Assembly: GCA_964549105.1 (NCBI GenBank)
Contig: CAZJTZ010000003.1
Coordinates: 103,937-167,936 of the forward strand
Length of the DNA: 64,000 nucleotides
Reading direction: 5' to 3'
Source: Hydrogenedens sp964549105
GTDB taxonomy: Bacteria > Hydrogenedentota > Hydrogenedentia > Hydrogenedentales > Hydrogenedentaceae
The stretch's first letter is position 1. Each line of letters begins with the position of its first letter. Position numbers and translations under genes: made by a program. Positions 18,301-27,285 of this stretch are shown here, piece by piece. A model generated the notes under the pieces. It was not told the origin of the DNA. It did no database searches and saw only the letters and a program-made list of their open reading frames with translations.

Positions 18301-18449
18301 TTCACTCCCTTCATATTTTGATTTATATTTTATCAAAAATTTAATATCCCCTATTAGTATTAAATCAAATGAGCAGTCCGCCATATATTTAGCATTGAAG
18401 TTTTCTTTATATTTTTGTTATTATTACATTCTAATCAAAATTCTTCTTT

Positions 18450-18478
18450 TTGATACAACCTTCTATTTTCCATATATT
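18450..18478 (+). promoter_or_regulatory. candidate promoter for nadX
   Basis: TTGATA (18450-18455) and TATATT (18473-18478) with a 17-base spacer lie upstream of the aspartate dehydrogenase gene. The inferred start site near 18485 leaves only about ten leader bases before the ATG at 18495. Confidence 0.4.
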
Positions 18479-18494
18479 ATAGGATTTTTACTTA

Positions 18495-19337
18495 ATGACA
18501 AAATTCAAAGTAGCATTAATCGGATGTGGAAATATAGGTGCAGATATTTGTATTGCACTCCAGAAAGGTAATATTTCTGCAGAAATAGTAGCATTGCATG
18601 ATATTGACGAGAATAAAGCACAGGTATTAAATAGGACCTTTCATTTAAACGCAAAATTTTGTGACTTAGAAACTGCCGTCTCCTTAGCAGATTTTGCTAT
18701 TGAATGTGCTTCTTCTTCAGCAGTCGAAAATGTAGTTCGTGCGTGTATCAAACACAGAAAAGATTGTCTTATCATGAGCCTAAGTGGTTTACTATATAAT
18801 TTAGACCTTATTAAAGAGGCGAAAAAAAACTACATTAGAATTAAAATCCCTTCAGGTGCCGTTTGTGGACTTGATGGTATAAGAAGTGCAATGGAAGCAG
18901 GTCTTCATCGTGTCATACTCACAACACGAAAACCACCTCAAGCCCTAATGGGAGCACCTTATATTATAGAGAACAAAATAGATTTGTCTGATATAAAAGA
19001 ACCTACTACCCTATTTGAGGGTAATGCTTTTGAAGCAGCAAAGGCATTTCCAGCCAATATCAATGTTGCATGTGCTTTAAGTTTATATGGAGTAGGACCT
19101 AAAGACACTGCCGTCAGAATTATTGCTGACCCAACTATTACCGAGAACATCCATGAAGTTTATGCCGAGGGTGCTTTTGGAAAATTACAAACAACAACGA
19201 CCAATCTTCCATCGCCAAGAAACATAAAAAGCAGTTATCTCGCATCACTCTCAGCCATAGCCGAATTAAGAGCAACGGTAGATGATTATTTTACTCATTG
19301 TTTGTATTGTCCACAAAGGAAAAGCGAAATTCAATAA
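18495..19337 (+). CDS. nadX: L-aspartate dehydrogenase
   Basis: NAD(P)-dependent oxidation of aspartate to iminoaspartate, the precursor used by quinolinate synthase in NAD synthesis; 280 residues. It has the N-terminal Rossmann motif GCGNIGADI and the hallmark SGAVCGLDGIRSA of this family, plus the C-terminal GPKDTAVRIIADP segment. An oxygen-independent dehydrogenase in place of flavin-dependent aspartate oxidase (NadB) suits an anaerobe. Another NAD gene, nadD, is 4.5 kb downstream on the same strand. nadA and nadC are not in the window. Confidence 0.88.
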   Translation: MTKFKVALIGCGNIGADICIALQKGNISAEIVALHDIDENKAQVLNRTFHLNAKFCDLETAVSLADFAIECASSSAVENVVRACIKHRKDCLIMSLSGLLYNLDLIKEAKKNYIRIKIPSGAVCGLDGIRSAMEAGLHRVILTTRKPPQALMGAPYIIENKIDLSDIKEPTTLFEGNAFEAAKAFPANINVACALSLYGVGPKDTAVRIIADPTITENIHEVYAEGAFGKLQTTTTNLPSPRNIKSSYLASLSAIAELRATVDDYFTHCLYCPQRKSEIQ

Positions 19338-19405
19338 TAATATTTGATATAATATTACACTAAATTAAGAAATTAAAACAGTTAAATAGAAAGGGTATAA
19401 GAACA

Positions 19406-19717
19406 ATGTTTGCTATTATTAGTTGTGGAGGAAAACAGTATAAAGTCCAACCCAATGACCGAATTCGCGTTGAAAAACTAAATGCGAAAGAGGGAGATTT
19501 GATTGAAATTAATAAAGTTCATCTGTTATCAGACAATAATCAATTGATTGTAAGTCCAGACAAGTTGAAGTCTTCCTCTGTAATAGTTCAAGTTCTTTCG
19601 CATGGGAAAGACAAAAAAATTCGTGTGTTCAAATATAAGAGAAGAAGAAATTATCACCGCACATACGGACACAGACAGTTGTTTACCGAAATACTTGTAA
19701 AAGAGATTAAAAGTTAA
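19406..19717 (+). CDS. rplU: 50S ribosomal protein L21
   Basis: Ribosomal protein L21, 103 residues, full length. It begins MFAIISCGGKQYKVQPND and has the KYKRRRNYHRTYGHRQ C-terminal RNA-binding patch typical of the family. It opens the conserved rplU-rpmA-obgE cluster, with rpmA 34 bases downstream. An AAGGG site precedes the start. Confidence 0.97.
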   Translation: MFAIISCGGKQYKVQPNDRIRVEKLNAKEGDLIEINKVHLLSDNNQLIVSPDKLKSSSVIVQVLSHGKDKKIRVFKYKRRRNYHRTYGHRQLFTEILVKEIKS

Positions 19718-19751
19718 TAAAATATATTGAGATATAGAGGAGAAAATAGTT

Positions 19752-20033
19752 ATGGCACACAAAAAAGCTGGCGGAAGCGCAAGAAATGGTAGAGATAGTA
19801 ATCCCAAGATGTTAGGGGTGAAAAGGTATGAAGGTGAACATGTTATTCCTGGAAATATCATTGTTCGCCAGCGTGGAACGAGAATTAAGCCGGGTAAAAA
19901 TGTGGGTTTAGGTAGAGACCACACTATTTTTGCAATGGTAGACGGAGTTATAAAATTCCGTTATGTAGCCAAAGGGAAAAAATGTGTTGATGTCCTTCCT
20001 CTGGATATTCAACAACTCGATTTGAATAATTAG
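19752..20033 (+). CDS. rpmA: 50S ribosomal protein L27
   Basis: Ribosomal protein L27, 93 residues. The N-terminus MAHKKAGGSARNGRDSN is diagnostic and reaches the peptidyl transferase centre in known ribosomes; IRQRGT-like and GRDHTIFA motifs follow. There is no cleavable N-terminal extension of the Firmicutes type. A hairpin terminator follows, separating it from obgE. Confidence 0.97.
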   Translation: MAHKKAGGSARNGRDSNPKMLGVKRYEGEHVIPGNIIVRQRGTRIKPGKNVGLGRDHTIFAMVDGVIKFRYVAKGKKCVDVLPLDIQQLDLNN

Positions 20034-20060
20034 TATTTTGAAATTATTTTTTTTACAGAA

Positions 20061-20094
20061 CTGGCACGGTGTAAATCGTGCCAGTTTTTATCTT
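20061..20094 (+). terminator. rho-independent terminator after rpmA
   Basis: AACTGGCACG and CGTGCCAGTT form a 10-base stem around an 8-base loop, followed directly by a T-run, 28 bases after the rpmA stop. It may be leaky, since obgE starts only about 15 bases later on the same strand. Confidence 0.85.
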
Positions 20095-20108
20095 AAAATG
20101 GTTTTATT

Positions 20109-21440
20109 ATGACCCAACAAGGTAAAAATAAATTATTTATTGATGAAGTCCGAGTTAAGTTAACCGCTGGTGATGGTGGTAATGGATGTATAAGTTTTCG
20201 GAGAGAAAAATATGTACCGCGAGGTGGTCCTGACGGTGGTGATGGTGGTAATGGTGGAAGTATTTATTTTGAGGCGACTAATAAACTTCATACATTAATA
20301 GATTTGAAATATCATGCACACTGTATTGCCCAGCGAGGCTTACATGGAAGTGGGAGTAACAGGCATGGGAAAAACGGAAAAGACTTAATTATTTCCATTC
20401 CCCGTGGAACGATTATACGCGATTGGGAAACAGGAGAGATATTAGCAGACCTGAAAGACGAAGGTCAAAGATTTCTGGCTGTTCACGGAGGAAAAGGAGG
20501 ACGGGGAAACTCAAGATTTGCTTCATCTACCCATCAAGTACCTAGATTTGCCGAAAAGGGAGAAAAAGGAGAGGAAAAAGAATTTCTTCTTGAACTAAAA
20601 CTTATAGCCGATGTAGGAATAGTCGGACTTCCCAATTCGGGCAAATCTACTTTATTGTCAAGTATCACTTCTGCCAGACCTAAAATTGCTGACTATCCCT
20701 TTACAACATTAACTCCTAACTTAGGTGTTGTCTCTTTATCCGGGTATAGGACAATTACTATTGCAGATATTCCTGGAATAATCGAAGGTGCGTCAGAAGG
20801 AAAAGGTTTGGGACATGATTTTTTAAAGCATATTGAGAGAACACGGGTTCTACTTTTCCTTATAGATATGAGTGACCCTGTTCCAGAAAACACAATAGAA
20901 ATTTTAGAACATGAATTAGAGTCCTATAGCCCCATGTTCAAAGAAAAACCAAAAGTATATGTATTTAACAAATTAGATATTACAGAAAATCAGAGCCATT
21001 TTAATAAACAAATAAAAAACAAAGAATGGAAAGTACCTGTTTTTGGCATTTCTGCTATTACGAAAAAAGGAATTAAAACTTTAATAGACACCATTTATAA
21101 TCTTGTAGAAGAAACCCGAAACACTGAAATAGAAGAGTCCGAACCTTTAGAAACAAGATATGTTTATGAAGCCCCGTTTAAGATATATAAAGAGCAAAGT
21201 GGTTTTCGTGTTGAAGGGAAAAGAATCCTTCAAGTCGTGCAAATGACAGATATGGAAAACGAAGAAGCAGTGCAGTATTTACAAAAGGTGTTTTCTCATT
21301 TAGGATTGTTTCGGGCTTTAAAGAGACTTCGGGCAAAAGAGGGAGATATAATTTGTATCGGCGATTGTGAACTTATCTATTCAGGTGACATCATTTCGAA
21401 AAATACTGTTGAGAGCAGGGATAAGAAGAAACATGGATAA
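20109..21440 (+). CDS. obgE: GTPase Obg/CgtA
   Basis: Ribosome-associated GTPase for 50S assembly, 443 residues. The glycine-rich Obg domain (about 8-165) shows GDGGNGCISFRREK and GGPDGGDGGNGGS; the G domain follows with GLPNSGKSTL, DIPGIIEGASEGKGLG and NKLD; an OCT (C-terminal Obg) domain is present near 350-425. Standard architecture. The last bases overlap the start of proB by 8. The Gly/Asp-rich N-terminus confirms the start at 20109. Confidence 0.96.
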   Translation: MTQQGKNKLFIDEVRVKLTAGDGGNGCISFRREKYVPRGGPDGGDGGNGGSIYFEATNKLHTLIDLKYHAHCIAQRGLHGSGSNRHGKNGKDLIISIPRGTIIRDWETGEILADLKDEGQRFLAVHGGKGGRGNSRFASSTHQVPRFAEKGEKGEEKEFLLELKLIADVGIVGLPNSGKSTLLSSITSARPKIADYPFTTLTPNLGVVSLSGYRTITIADIPGIIEGASEGKGLGHDFLKHIERTRVLLFLIDMSDPVPENTIEILEHELESYSPMFKEKPKVYVFNKLDITENQSHFNKQIKNKEWKVPVFGISAITKKGIKTLIDTIYNLVEETRNTEIEESEPLETRYVYEAPFKIYKEQSGFRVEGKRILQVVQMTDMENEEAVQYLQKVFSHLGLFRALKRLRAKEGDIICIGDCELIYSGDIISKNTVESRDKKKHG

Positions 21441-22578
21441 AAGAACTATTGTTATAAAAATTGGAACAGATTTAGTTAATAAAAATTTAGATGTAAAGGG
21501 AAATCCCCTTTCTCAAATTACAAAACAAATTTGTGAAATAAAAAAACAATACAATATAAATTTTATCATTGTGAGTTCAGGTGCAGTGGGTTGTGGCTTG
21601 TCATTATTGGGATTGAATAAAAAGCCCAACCGACTTTCAGCGAAACAGGCTCTTGCTGCAATTGGACAGGTAGAATTGATGAAAAAATACACAAAACTAT
21701 TTCAAATGCATAGCGATAAAGATATTATCCCTGCACAAATCCTTATTACAAGGTCAGATTTAGATAATAGAATATCTTATATTAATATCCTAAACACCTT
21801 ACATGAACTTCTTTCATTAAAAAATGTAATCCCTATTATTAATGAAAATGATACAATTGCAGTTGAAGAACTTCGTTTCGGTGATAACGATACCTTATCT
21901 GCTCGAATTGCGGTTCGTGTCAACGCACATTTACTTGTTCTTCTCACCAATGTGGACGGCTTATATACAGATAATCCTCAAAAAAGCTCAAACACACAAT
22001 TTATATCTGTTGTGGAAAAGTTGTCTCCCGAAGTCTTTTCTTGTGCTCATGATACCGTTAGTCCTACTTCTGTCGGAGGAATGTCAACAAAGTTAGAAGC
22101 CGTTAAAATTGCATGGCACGCAGGTATTCCTTCTATAATTGCGAACGGAAATACCAGAGGCATACTTCAAAATATCATAGAGAATAAAGGAATATTTACC
22201 CAGTTTTTGCCTCCTTTAAATAAAATTTCACAACGCAAATCCTGGATTGCTTTTGGAAGAACCATAAAAGGAAAAGTCTTCATTGATGAAGGTGCCGTTA
22301 AAGCCTTGATAGAGAAGGGTAAAAGCCTTCTACCTGTGGGGATAAAACATGTCGAAGGAAATTTCAAAAGAGGAGATTGTGTTTCAATAATATCTCCTGA
22401 TGGCTTAGAATTAGGAAGAGGTATTACTAATTTAAACAAAGAAGAACTTGTAAAAGTATGTGGAAAAAAGACTTCCGAAATAAAGAACATTATTCAGAAT
22501 TGGTTATTTGAAGAGGTTATACATCGAGACAATATGCTCTTATTTAAAGATAATTTTACTGCGGAGGAAAAAGTATGA
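21433..22578 (+). CDS. proB: glutamate 5-kinase
   Basis: ATP-dependent phosphorylation of glutamate, first step of proline synthesis. The amino acid kinase domain (VIKIGTDLV, VSSGAVGCG, NENDTI, GDNDTLSA, TNVDGLY, GGMSTKL) is followed by a C-terminal PUA domain. I place the start at 21433 (381 residues), overlapping obgE by 8 bases; an in-frame upstream start at 21367 would lie inside obgE and add residues outside the family. It overlaps proA by 4 bases (ATGA). Confidence 0.94.
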   Translation: MDKRTIVIKIGTDLVNKNLDVKGNPLSQITKQICEIKKQYNINFIIVSSGAVGCGLSLLGLNKKPNRLSAKQALAAIGQVELMKKYTKLFQMHSDKDIIPAQILITRSDLDNRISYINILNTLHELLSLKNVIPIINENDTIAVEELRFGDNDTLSARIAVRVNAHLLVLLTNVDGLYTDNPQKSSNTQFISVVEKLSPEVFSCAHDTVSPTSVGGMSTKLEAVKIAWHAGIPSIIANGNTRGILQNIIENKGIFTQFLPPLNKISQRKSWIAFGRTIKGKVFIDEGAVKALIEKGKSLLPVGIKHVEGNFKRGDCVSIISPDGLELGRGITNLNKEELVKVCGKKTSEIKNIIQNWLFEEVIHRDNMLLFKDNFTAEEKV

Positions 22579-23828
22579 ATATAAAGGATGAAGTAGAATT
22601 AATTGCACAAAGGGCAAAAGAATCATTTTATAAACTGAAAAGTATTTCCAAAAGCACAAAGAATCAAGCACTTCTTGAAATTGCAAAAGAATTAGAATCC
22701 AATACAGATACCATCATCAAAGAAAACAAAAAAGACCTCAAAAATGCAGAAGAGATGGGACAATCATCGGCTTTCCTTGACAGGCTTGAACTAACACCTA
22801 AACGGATACACTCTATGGCTGAAAGTGTAAGAGTCGTAGCAGCACTTCCAGACCCCGTGGGAAACATTGAAAATCAATATATACATCCCAACGGTCTCAA
22901 AATTGCCCGAATACGCCAGCCGATTGGTGTGATTGGTATTATTTATGAAAGTCGTCCTAATGTTACAATTGATGCTGCTTCCTTATGTTTGAAATCTTCA
23001 AATGCGTGCATATTACGCGGTGGTTCTGAAGCAATACATTCTAATCTTGCCTTAGCAAAGATATTTAATGATGCGGCAACCAAATGCGATATACCTAAGT
23101 TTGCTGTTCAAATAATTTCCACTACAGACCGTTCTGCTGTCGGCGAAATACTCAAATTAGACCGATACATAGATGTAATTATACCGCGTGGTGGAAAGGG
23201 TTTAATTGCCCGTATATATGAGGAATCGCGAATCCCTGTTATTGCTCACTTAGACGGTGTCTGTCATACTTATTTGCACGAAGACGCTGATTTAGATACG
23301 TCAAAGAATATCGTTATAAATGCAAAGTTGCAAAGACCGGGTGTATGTAATGCGATGGAGACATTGCTCGTGCATGAATCTTGTGCTCCTATACTGCTTC
23401 CGCCAATTGCTGAGGAATTGATTAATAACGGTTGTGAACTACGCGGCTGTCCAAGGACACAAATGCTCATTGATTGCAAACCTGCCACTGAAGATGATTG
23501 GTATACTGAATATTTAGATAAAATACTTTCAATTAAAATTGTATCCTCCATAGATGAAGCCATTTATCATATTAACCATTATGGCTCTCACCATTCAGAC
23601 GCTATAGTTACCAGTGATTATAATGTTGCAGAAAAGTTTTTAGATGAAGTTGATAGTGCTACTGTCTATGTAAATGCCTCAACACGCTTTACTGATGGCT
23701 TTGAATTTGGGATGGGTGCAGAGATAGGAATTAGCACCAACAAACTCCATTGGCGCGGACCAATGGCTCTTGAAGGACTTACCACTTTCAAGTTCGTTAT
23801 ACGAGGGAATGGACAGGTCCGTGGTTAA
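22575..23828 (+). CDS. proA: gamma-glutamyl phosphate reductase
   Basis: NADPH-dependent reduction of glutamyl 5-phosphate to the semialdehyde, second step of proline synthesis; 417 residues, aldehyde dehydrogenase superfamily. Visible blocks are GVIGIIYESRPNVT, ILRGGSEAIHSN, the catalytic cysteine segment QRPGVCNAMETLL and VNASTRFTDGFEFGMGAEIGIST. ATGA overlap with proB gives translational coupling. Its end overlaps nadD. Confidence 0.96.
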   Translation: MNIKDEVELIAQRAKESFYKLKSISKSTKNQALLEIAKELESNTDTIIKENKKDLKNAEEMGQSSAFLDRLELTPKRIHSMAESVRVVAALPDPVGNIENQYIHPNGLKIARIRQPIGVIGIIYESRPNVTIDAASLCLKSSNACILRGGSEAIHSNLALAKIFNDAATKCDIPKFAVQIISTTDRSAVGEILKLDRYIDVIIPRGGKGLIARIYEESRIPVIAHLDGVCHTYLHEDADLDTSKNIVINAKLQRPGVCNAMETLLVHESCAPILLPPIAEELINNGCELRGCPRTQMLIDCKPATEDDWYTEYLDKILSIKIVSSIDEAIYHINHYGSHHSDAIVTSDYNVAEKFLDEVDSATVYVNASTRFTDGFEFGMGAEIGISTNKLHWRGPMALEGLTTFKFVIRGNGQVRG

Positions 23829-24417
23829 TCCATTAGATATAGGCCTATACGGAGGCACTTTTGACCCCGTACATAGTGTCCATATTGAGTTGGCGAGTAT
23901 GGCTCTCAAATATGCAAATCTGTCTAAAATAATTTTTGTTCCTGCAGGCTTACCTCCACATAAAAGAGGAAAGGTCTTTGCCTCTTCTGAAGACCGATAT
24001 AACATGCTTATTTTAGCAACAAAAAATGAACCCAATTTTTCTGTATCAAGATTTGAAATTGACCACACGGGACCTTCATATACCATAGAAACAATTAAAT
24101 ACTTTGAAAAACAATATGAGCAATGTCGAATTTCCCTAATCGTAGGTCTGGATACTTTAATAGACATTTCCAACTGGTTTCAGTCCGAAGAAATTATAAA
24201 TAGAGTCTATAAATTTATGGTAGCCAACCGTCCTAATCATGCAAAACAAAAAATCCACCCTAAAATATTGCAAAAAACACTCTGGCTTCCTTTTGAACCT
24301 AAAGATATTTCTTCTCACCAAATTCGCTCACTAATCAAACAAAATAAGGACATACACAATTTAGTACCAACAGAAGTAGAAAGATATATCAATGAACGCG
24401 GACTATATAAAAATTGA
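23809..24417 (+). CDS. nadD: nicotinate-nucleotide adenylyltransferase
   Basis: Makes nicotinic acid adenine dinucleotide from NaMN and ATP; about 202 residues. The N-terminal GLYGGTFDPVHSVH motif keeps both histidines of the H-x-x-H signature, although the usual glycine (HxGH) is replaced by valine. The GLPPHKR motif, SxEDRYNML and ISSHQIR are present. I start at the ATG at 23809 (GAGGGA just before it), 20 bases inside proA; a start at 23770 is possible. It overlaps yqeK by 26 bases, a common pairing. Confidence 0.9.
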   Translation: MDRSVVNPLDIGLYGGTFDPVHSVHIELASMALKYANLSKIIFVPAGLPPHKRGKVFASSEDRYNMLILATKNEPNFSVSRFEIDHTGPSYTIETIKYFEKQYEQCRISLIVGLDTLIDISNWFQSEEIINRVYKFMVANRPNHAKQKIHPKILQKTLWLPFEPKDISSHQIRSLIKQNKDIHNLVPTEVERYINERGLYKN

Positions 24418-25021
24418 AGAGGAAATCAAATATACATATTCTTATTATATCCAATATGTGCAAACTTATTTAAGTAGTAAGAAAACCATTCATTGCATTT
24501 CCGTCGCTTCTTATGGCTTATACATTACTCAATTCACTAATATACATATAGATAAAAGGAAAATTGCATTGGCAGGAATTCTTCATGACCTATCCCGGGA
24601 TTTTCCTCATACAAAAATGATAAAAAAAGCAGAAGAGTTAGGTATTCCTGTCACTGAATATGAAAAGAAATATCCTGTATTGCTTCATGGACCTCTTGCA
24701 GCAAAGATTTCTTCTCTTGAATTAAAATTAGATGACCCTGAAATTTACGAAGCCATATATTGGCATACTACTGGAAAAGCAAATTTGGGTGTTGTAGGGC
24801 AAATACTTTATTTGTCCGATTTCTGTGAACCATTAAGAAATTATCCCCAGGCAGAGGAAACACGAAAAATTCTTACTACCCAAGGTTTTGAAGATGCTCT
24901 CTACTATGCTGCACAAGAGCGATTTCAAATAAATGTAAAGAAGAGAAACATTTCTCCATATTCATTAGAGTTTCTGAACTGGCTTAAAGATAAAAGGAAT
25001 CAGATTATAAATGTCAAATGA
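24392..25021 (+). CDS. yqeK: YqeK-type HD-domain hydrolase
   Basis: HD-superfamily phosphohydrolase, 209 residues, of the YqeK family. Characterised members hydrolyse diadenosine tetraphosphate symmetrically. The first metal histidine lies in IHCISVASYG, the HD pair in AGILHDLSRDF, further ligands in LLHGPLAAKI and YWHTTG, and the D in YLSDFCEP. The nadD-yqeK adjacency (26-base overlap) is widely conserved. The usual third member, ribosome silencing factor RsfS, is not next; a methyltransferase takes its place. Confidence 0.9.
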   Translation: MNADYIKIEEEIKYTYSYYIQYVQTYLSSKKTIHCISVASYGLYITQFTNIHIDKRKIALAGILHDLSRDFPHTKMIKKAEELGIPVTEYEKKYPVLLHGPLAAKISSLELKLDDPEIYEAIYWHTTGKANLGVVGQILYLSDFCEPLRNYPQAEETRKILTTQGFEDALYYAAQERFQINVKKRNISPYSLEFLNWLKDKRNQIINVK

Positions 25022-25778
25022 TATATTCAATATACTGGCTCCCTATTATGACCAGATTATGAATCGTGTCCAATACGATAAGTGGAAACAAACATTAGTG
25101 GCTACACAAAAAATAATGGGCATTGGCGAAGACCGTCCAGTGCAACATCTCGATATTGCTTGTGGCACAGGGACGCTAATCCACAGATTGTCAAAGCATG
25201 GATGGAACTCTATTGGAACGGATATTTCACCTGCTATGCTCTATACGGCAAAAAACAATTATCCAGATTCTCAGTTCCTCGTAAGTGATATGCGTTTTAT
25301 ACCTTTCCGTTCCCACTTTGATATTATCTCCTGTCTTTTTGATTCTATTAATTTTCTATTAGATGAAGAGGACATATACCGTTCTATCAATTCAATGGCT
25401 TTTGCGTTAAAAAATGAGGGTGTCCTTTATTTCGATTGTGTAACAGAACAAATGGTTAAACAATACTATAACAATACAAAATGGAAAGAAAACTATAAAA
25501 ACTTTCAAGCAATCTGGGAATCGGCGTATAACGAGGACACAAAAATAGCGACATTAAGTATCTTGATTCAAGGGAAAGGCTGGTCAATCGTCAGACAGAG
25601 ATTGTATCCGTTAGAGATTTACCTTAGTGCAATTAAGGAGGCAGGTCTAACTTTATTAGCATGCGTAGATGCCCATACATGGAATTATCCTACTCCCAAA
25701 ACTGTCCGCGTTGATTTCGTTTGTTCCAAAGAACCATCAGACACATTAATAAATAGATTCAGAGAACTCCCCCAATGA
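25011..25778 (+). CDS. SAM-dependent methyltransferase
   Basis: Class I methyltransferase, 255 residues. SAM-binding motif I is LDIACGTGTLIHRL (about residues 45-58), motif II includes GTDISPAMLYTAK, and SCLFDSINFL is the post-II strand. The substrate is unknown. It overlaps yqeK by 11 bases, so it ends the long plus-strand run that starts at nadX. Genes of this type sit beside yqeK/rsfS in several bacteria, but no function should be assigned from that alone. Confidence 0.88.
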   Translation: MSNDIFNILAPYYDQIMNRVQYDKWKQTLVATQKIMGIGEDRPVQHLDIACGTGTLIHRLSKHGWNSIGTDISPAMLYTAKNNYPDSQFLVSDMRFIPFRSHFDIISCLFDSINFLLDEEDIYRSINSMAFALKNEGVLYFDCVTEQMVKQYYNNTKWKENYKNFQAIWESAYNEDTKIATLSILIQGKGWSIVRQRLYPLEIYLSAIKEAGLTLLACVDAHTWNYPTPKTVRVDFVCSKEPSDTLINRFRELPQ

Positions 25779-26012
25779 TATGGTATTTTTTCTATGTGAA
25801 AGCACCTCTTGTCCGATATTATGGCTTTAATATTAAGGAAGAAAGTAAATTGCTGTCCAAAAATCCTTCTTCTATAAATTTGGACTAAAAACCAATGTCT
25901 ATTCATATTGATATATTATTGTTTTATATCGAAGTTATAAGTTTTTGAACCACCAAAATTGGCTCAAATTGACTTTTTGCAGGAACGCAAGGATTAAAAT
26001 AAATGAAGACAC

Positions 26013-26381
26013 TTAACTTTTAAATTTTCTAACAAGAAATGCTATTAATAAATAGACGGCTAATAAGGCTATTATTACACCTAAAATGATACCAAATAAA
26101 AAAGGATTGGACTGAGTATCTTTTGTATTTTCTGCTATATTTGTTTTTTGTGTAGGAGGCTTATTCATTGCAGTATTAAGGGCACTTGTATTTACTTTTT
26201 GCCCCGTATTATTCGTTTCTCCGACTATGAGATTTTTTTTCATTTGCTCTATCATTTCCTTAGGCATGTCACTTTTTTCCATCTGGTTAAATGCCTCTGC
26301 TCCACTTAAAATTTTAGTATCATCAGGCATTCCGAGATGAACCATGGCTAATTTTCTCTGCGACTTTGCAAAGTTATACAT
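26013..26381 (-). CDS. C-terminal membrane-anchor part of the TPR protein (-1 frame)
   Basis: Open frame of 122 residues ending in one strong transmembrane helix (FGIILGVIIALLAVYLLIAFLV) and a basic tail (RKFKS). Before the helix is a Gln/Asn/Thr/Lys-rich linker. It overlaps the TPR gene by 34 bases in the -1 frame, and its own ATG at 26381 has no ribosome binding site. One added A in the A8 run at 26391-26398 would join the two into one protein with continuous helical sequence (HKKKFATMYNFAKSQRKLAM). I read this as the second half of one gene, expressed by slippage or split by a mutation or sequencing error. No family recognised. Confidence 0.65.
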   Translation of the reverse strand: MYNFAKSQRKLAMVHLGMPDDTKILSGAEAFNQMEKSDMPKEMIEQMKKNLIVGETNNTGQKVNTSALNTAMNKPPTQKTNIAENTKDTQSNPFLFGIILGVIIALLAVYLLIAFLVRKFKS

Positions 26382-27238
26382 AGTTGCAAATTTTTTTTAT
26401 GAATTTCTTCCCTGGGATTGTATTTTTCCATCAATTTTACAGCCTCATCATAAACTTCATACGCCTTATCATAACTCTCCCTTGTCATATAAGCATCACC
26501 CAGGTTCATTAACACATTTAATAAATCGGAAAAATCAGAATCATCTTTTATCTCTTTATCGCCAAACTTTTCTCGCAACTCTTCACCCAATTTAATAACC
26601 TCATCAAACTTTTCTAAACCTTTATAGACATTAAACAATTGAAAGTTTGTTCTATCTTCTAACCCTTCAGGATAATTTTCTCTATTTCTCCTTATGTCCT
26701 CTAACAAACTCATTGACTTCTGATAATCCCCCAAAGAGATAGCACTACTGGAATATCTATACACTACATCCCCATAAGATTGCGATTTCCTGCCCTCTGT
26801 ATTCTCTACCTCTTTCAATAGTTCATCAAAGTAGCCATAAGCATACTCTTTGTCTTTTTGTGAAGTAGCAATTACAGATAAATCAGGTAGTAGAATTTTT
26901 TTTGAATCCAGACTGAGTTCATTCTTAATTGCATCGCCAACCGACATATATGCTTCTAACATTTCTTGTTCATTAAGGTTTTCAACCTTCTCGGTCTGCT
27001 GGCGAAGGACTGTCATTGCTGTTATATAAGATGATTGTTGTTCGGGATACTTTAAGGCACTTTCAGCCAGCAGATTAAAGGCTTCTTGATATTGACCGTT
27101 ATTAAACAATTCCGTTGCCTGCTGATACTGCGGAGTTGTAATAACCTGTTGAAGTCGCTCCAATGTTTCACCTGCTACTACATTAACATAATTATCTCCT
27201 ATTCCTGTTAATAAGAATAAACATACTACTAGATTCAT
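26348..27238 (-). CDS. exported tetratricopeptide-repeat protein
   Basis: TPR protein of 296 residues with a signal peptide (LVVCLFLLTGIG). Helical repeats include QQATELFNNGQYQEAFNLLAESALKYP-type units, SSAISLGDYQKSMSLLEDI and DLLNVLMNLGDAYMTRESYDKAYEVYDEAVKLMEKY. The repeats suggest a scaffold role. The last ten residues before the stop (CITLQSRREN) do not look like TPR sequence, whereas the -1 frame continues it well; see the frame at 26013-26381. AGGAGT precedes the start at 27238. The cysteine-rich secreted gene lies 48 bases upstream on the same strand. Confidence 0.8.
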   Translation of the reverse strand: MNLVVCLFLLTGIGDNYVNVVAGETLERLQQVITTPQYQQATELFNNGQYQEAFNLLAESALKYPEQQSSYITAMTVLRQQTEKVENLNEQEMLEAYMSVGDAIKNELSLDSKKILLPDLSVIATSQKDKEYAYGYFDELLKEVENTEGRKSQSYGDVVYRYSSSAISLGDYQKSMSLLEDIRRNRENYPEGLEDRTNFQLFNVYKGLEKFDEVIKLGEELREKFGDKEIKDDSDFSDLLNVLMNLGDAYMTRESYDKAYEVYDEAVKLMEKYNPREEIHKKNLQLCITLQSRREN

Positions 27239-27285
27239 CTTGTCAACTCCTATATTTATTGTTCATTTATAATAGACACAGACAT

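Noticed and set aside
20061..20094. TGGCAC resembling a sigma-54 -24 element
   Set aside because: It is part of a clear hairpin terminator and has no TTGC at the required spacing.
25779..26012. Gap between the methyltransferase and the TPR locus
   Set aside because: No stem-loop terminator, promoter or small gene could be supported; the overlapping minus-strand frame is a shadow of the methyltransferase end.
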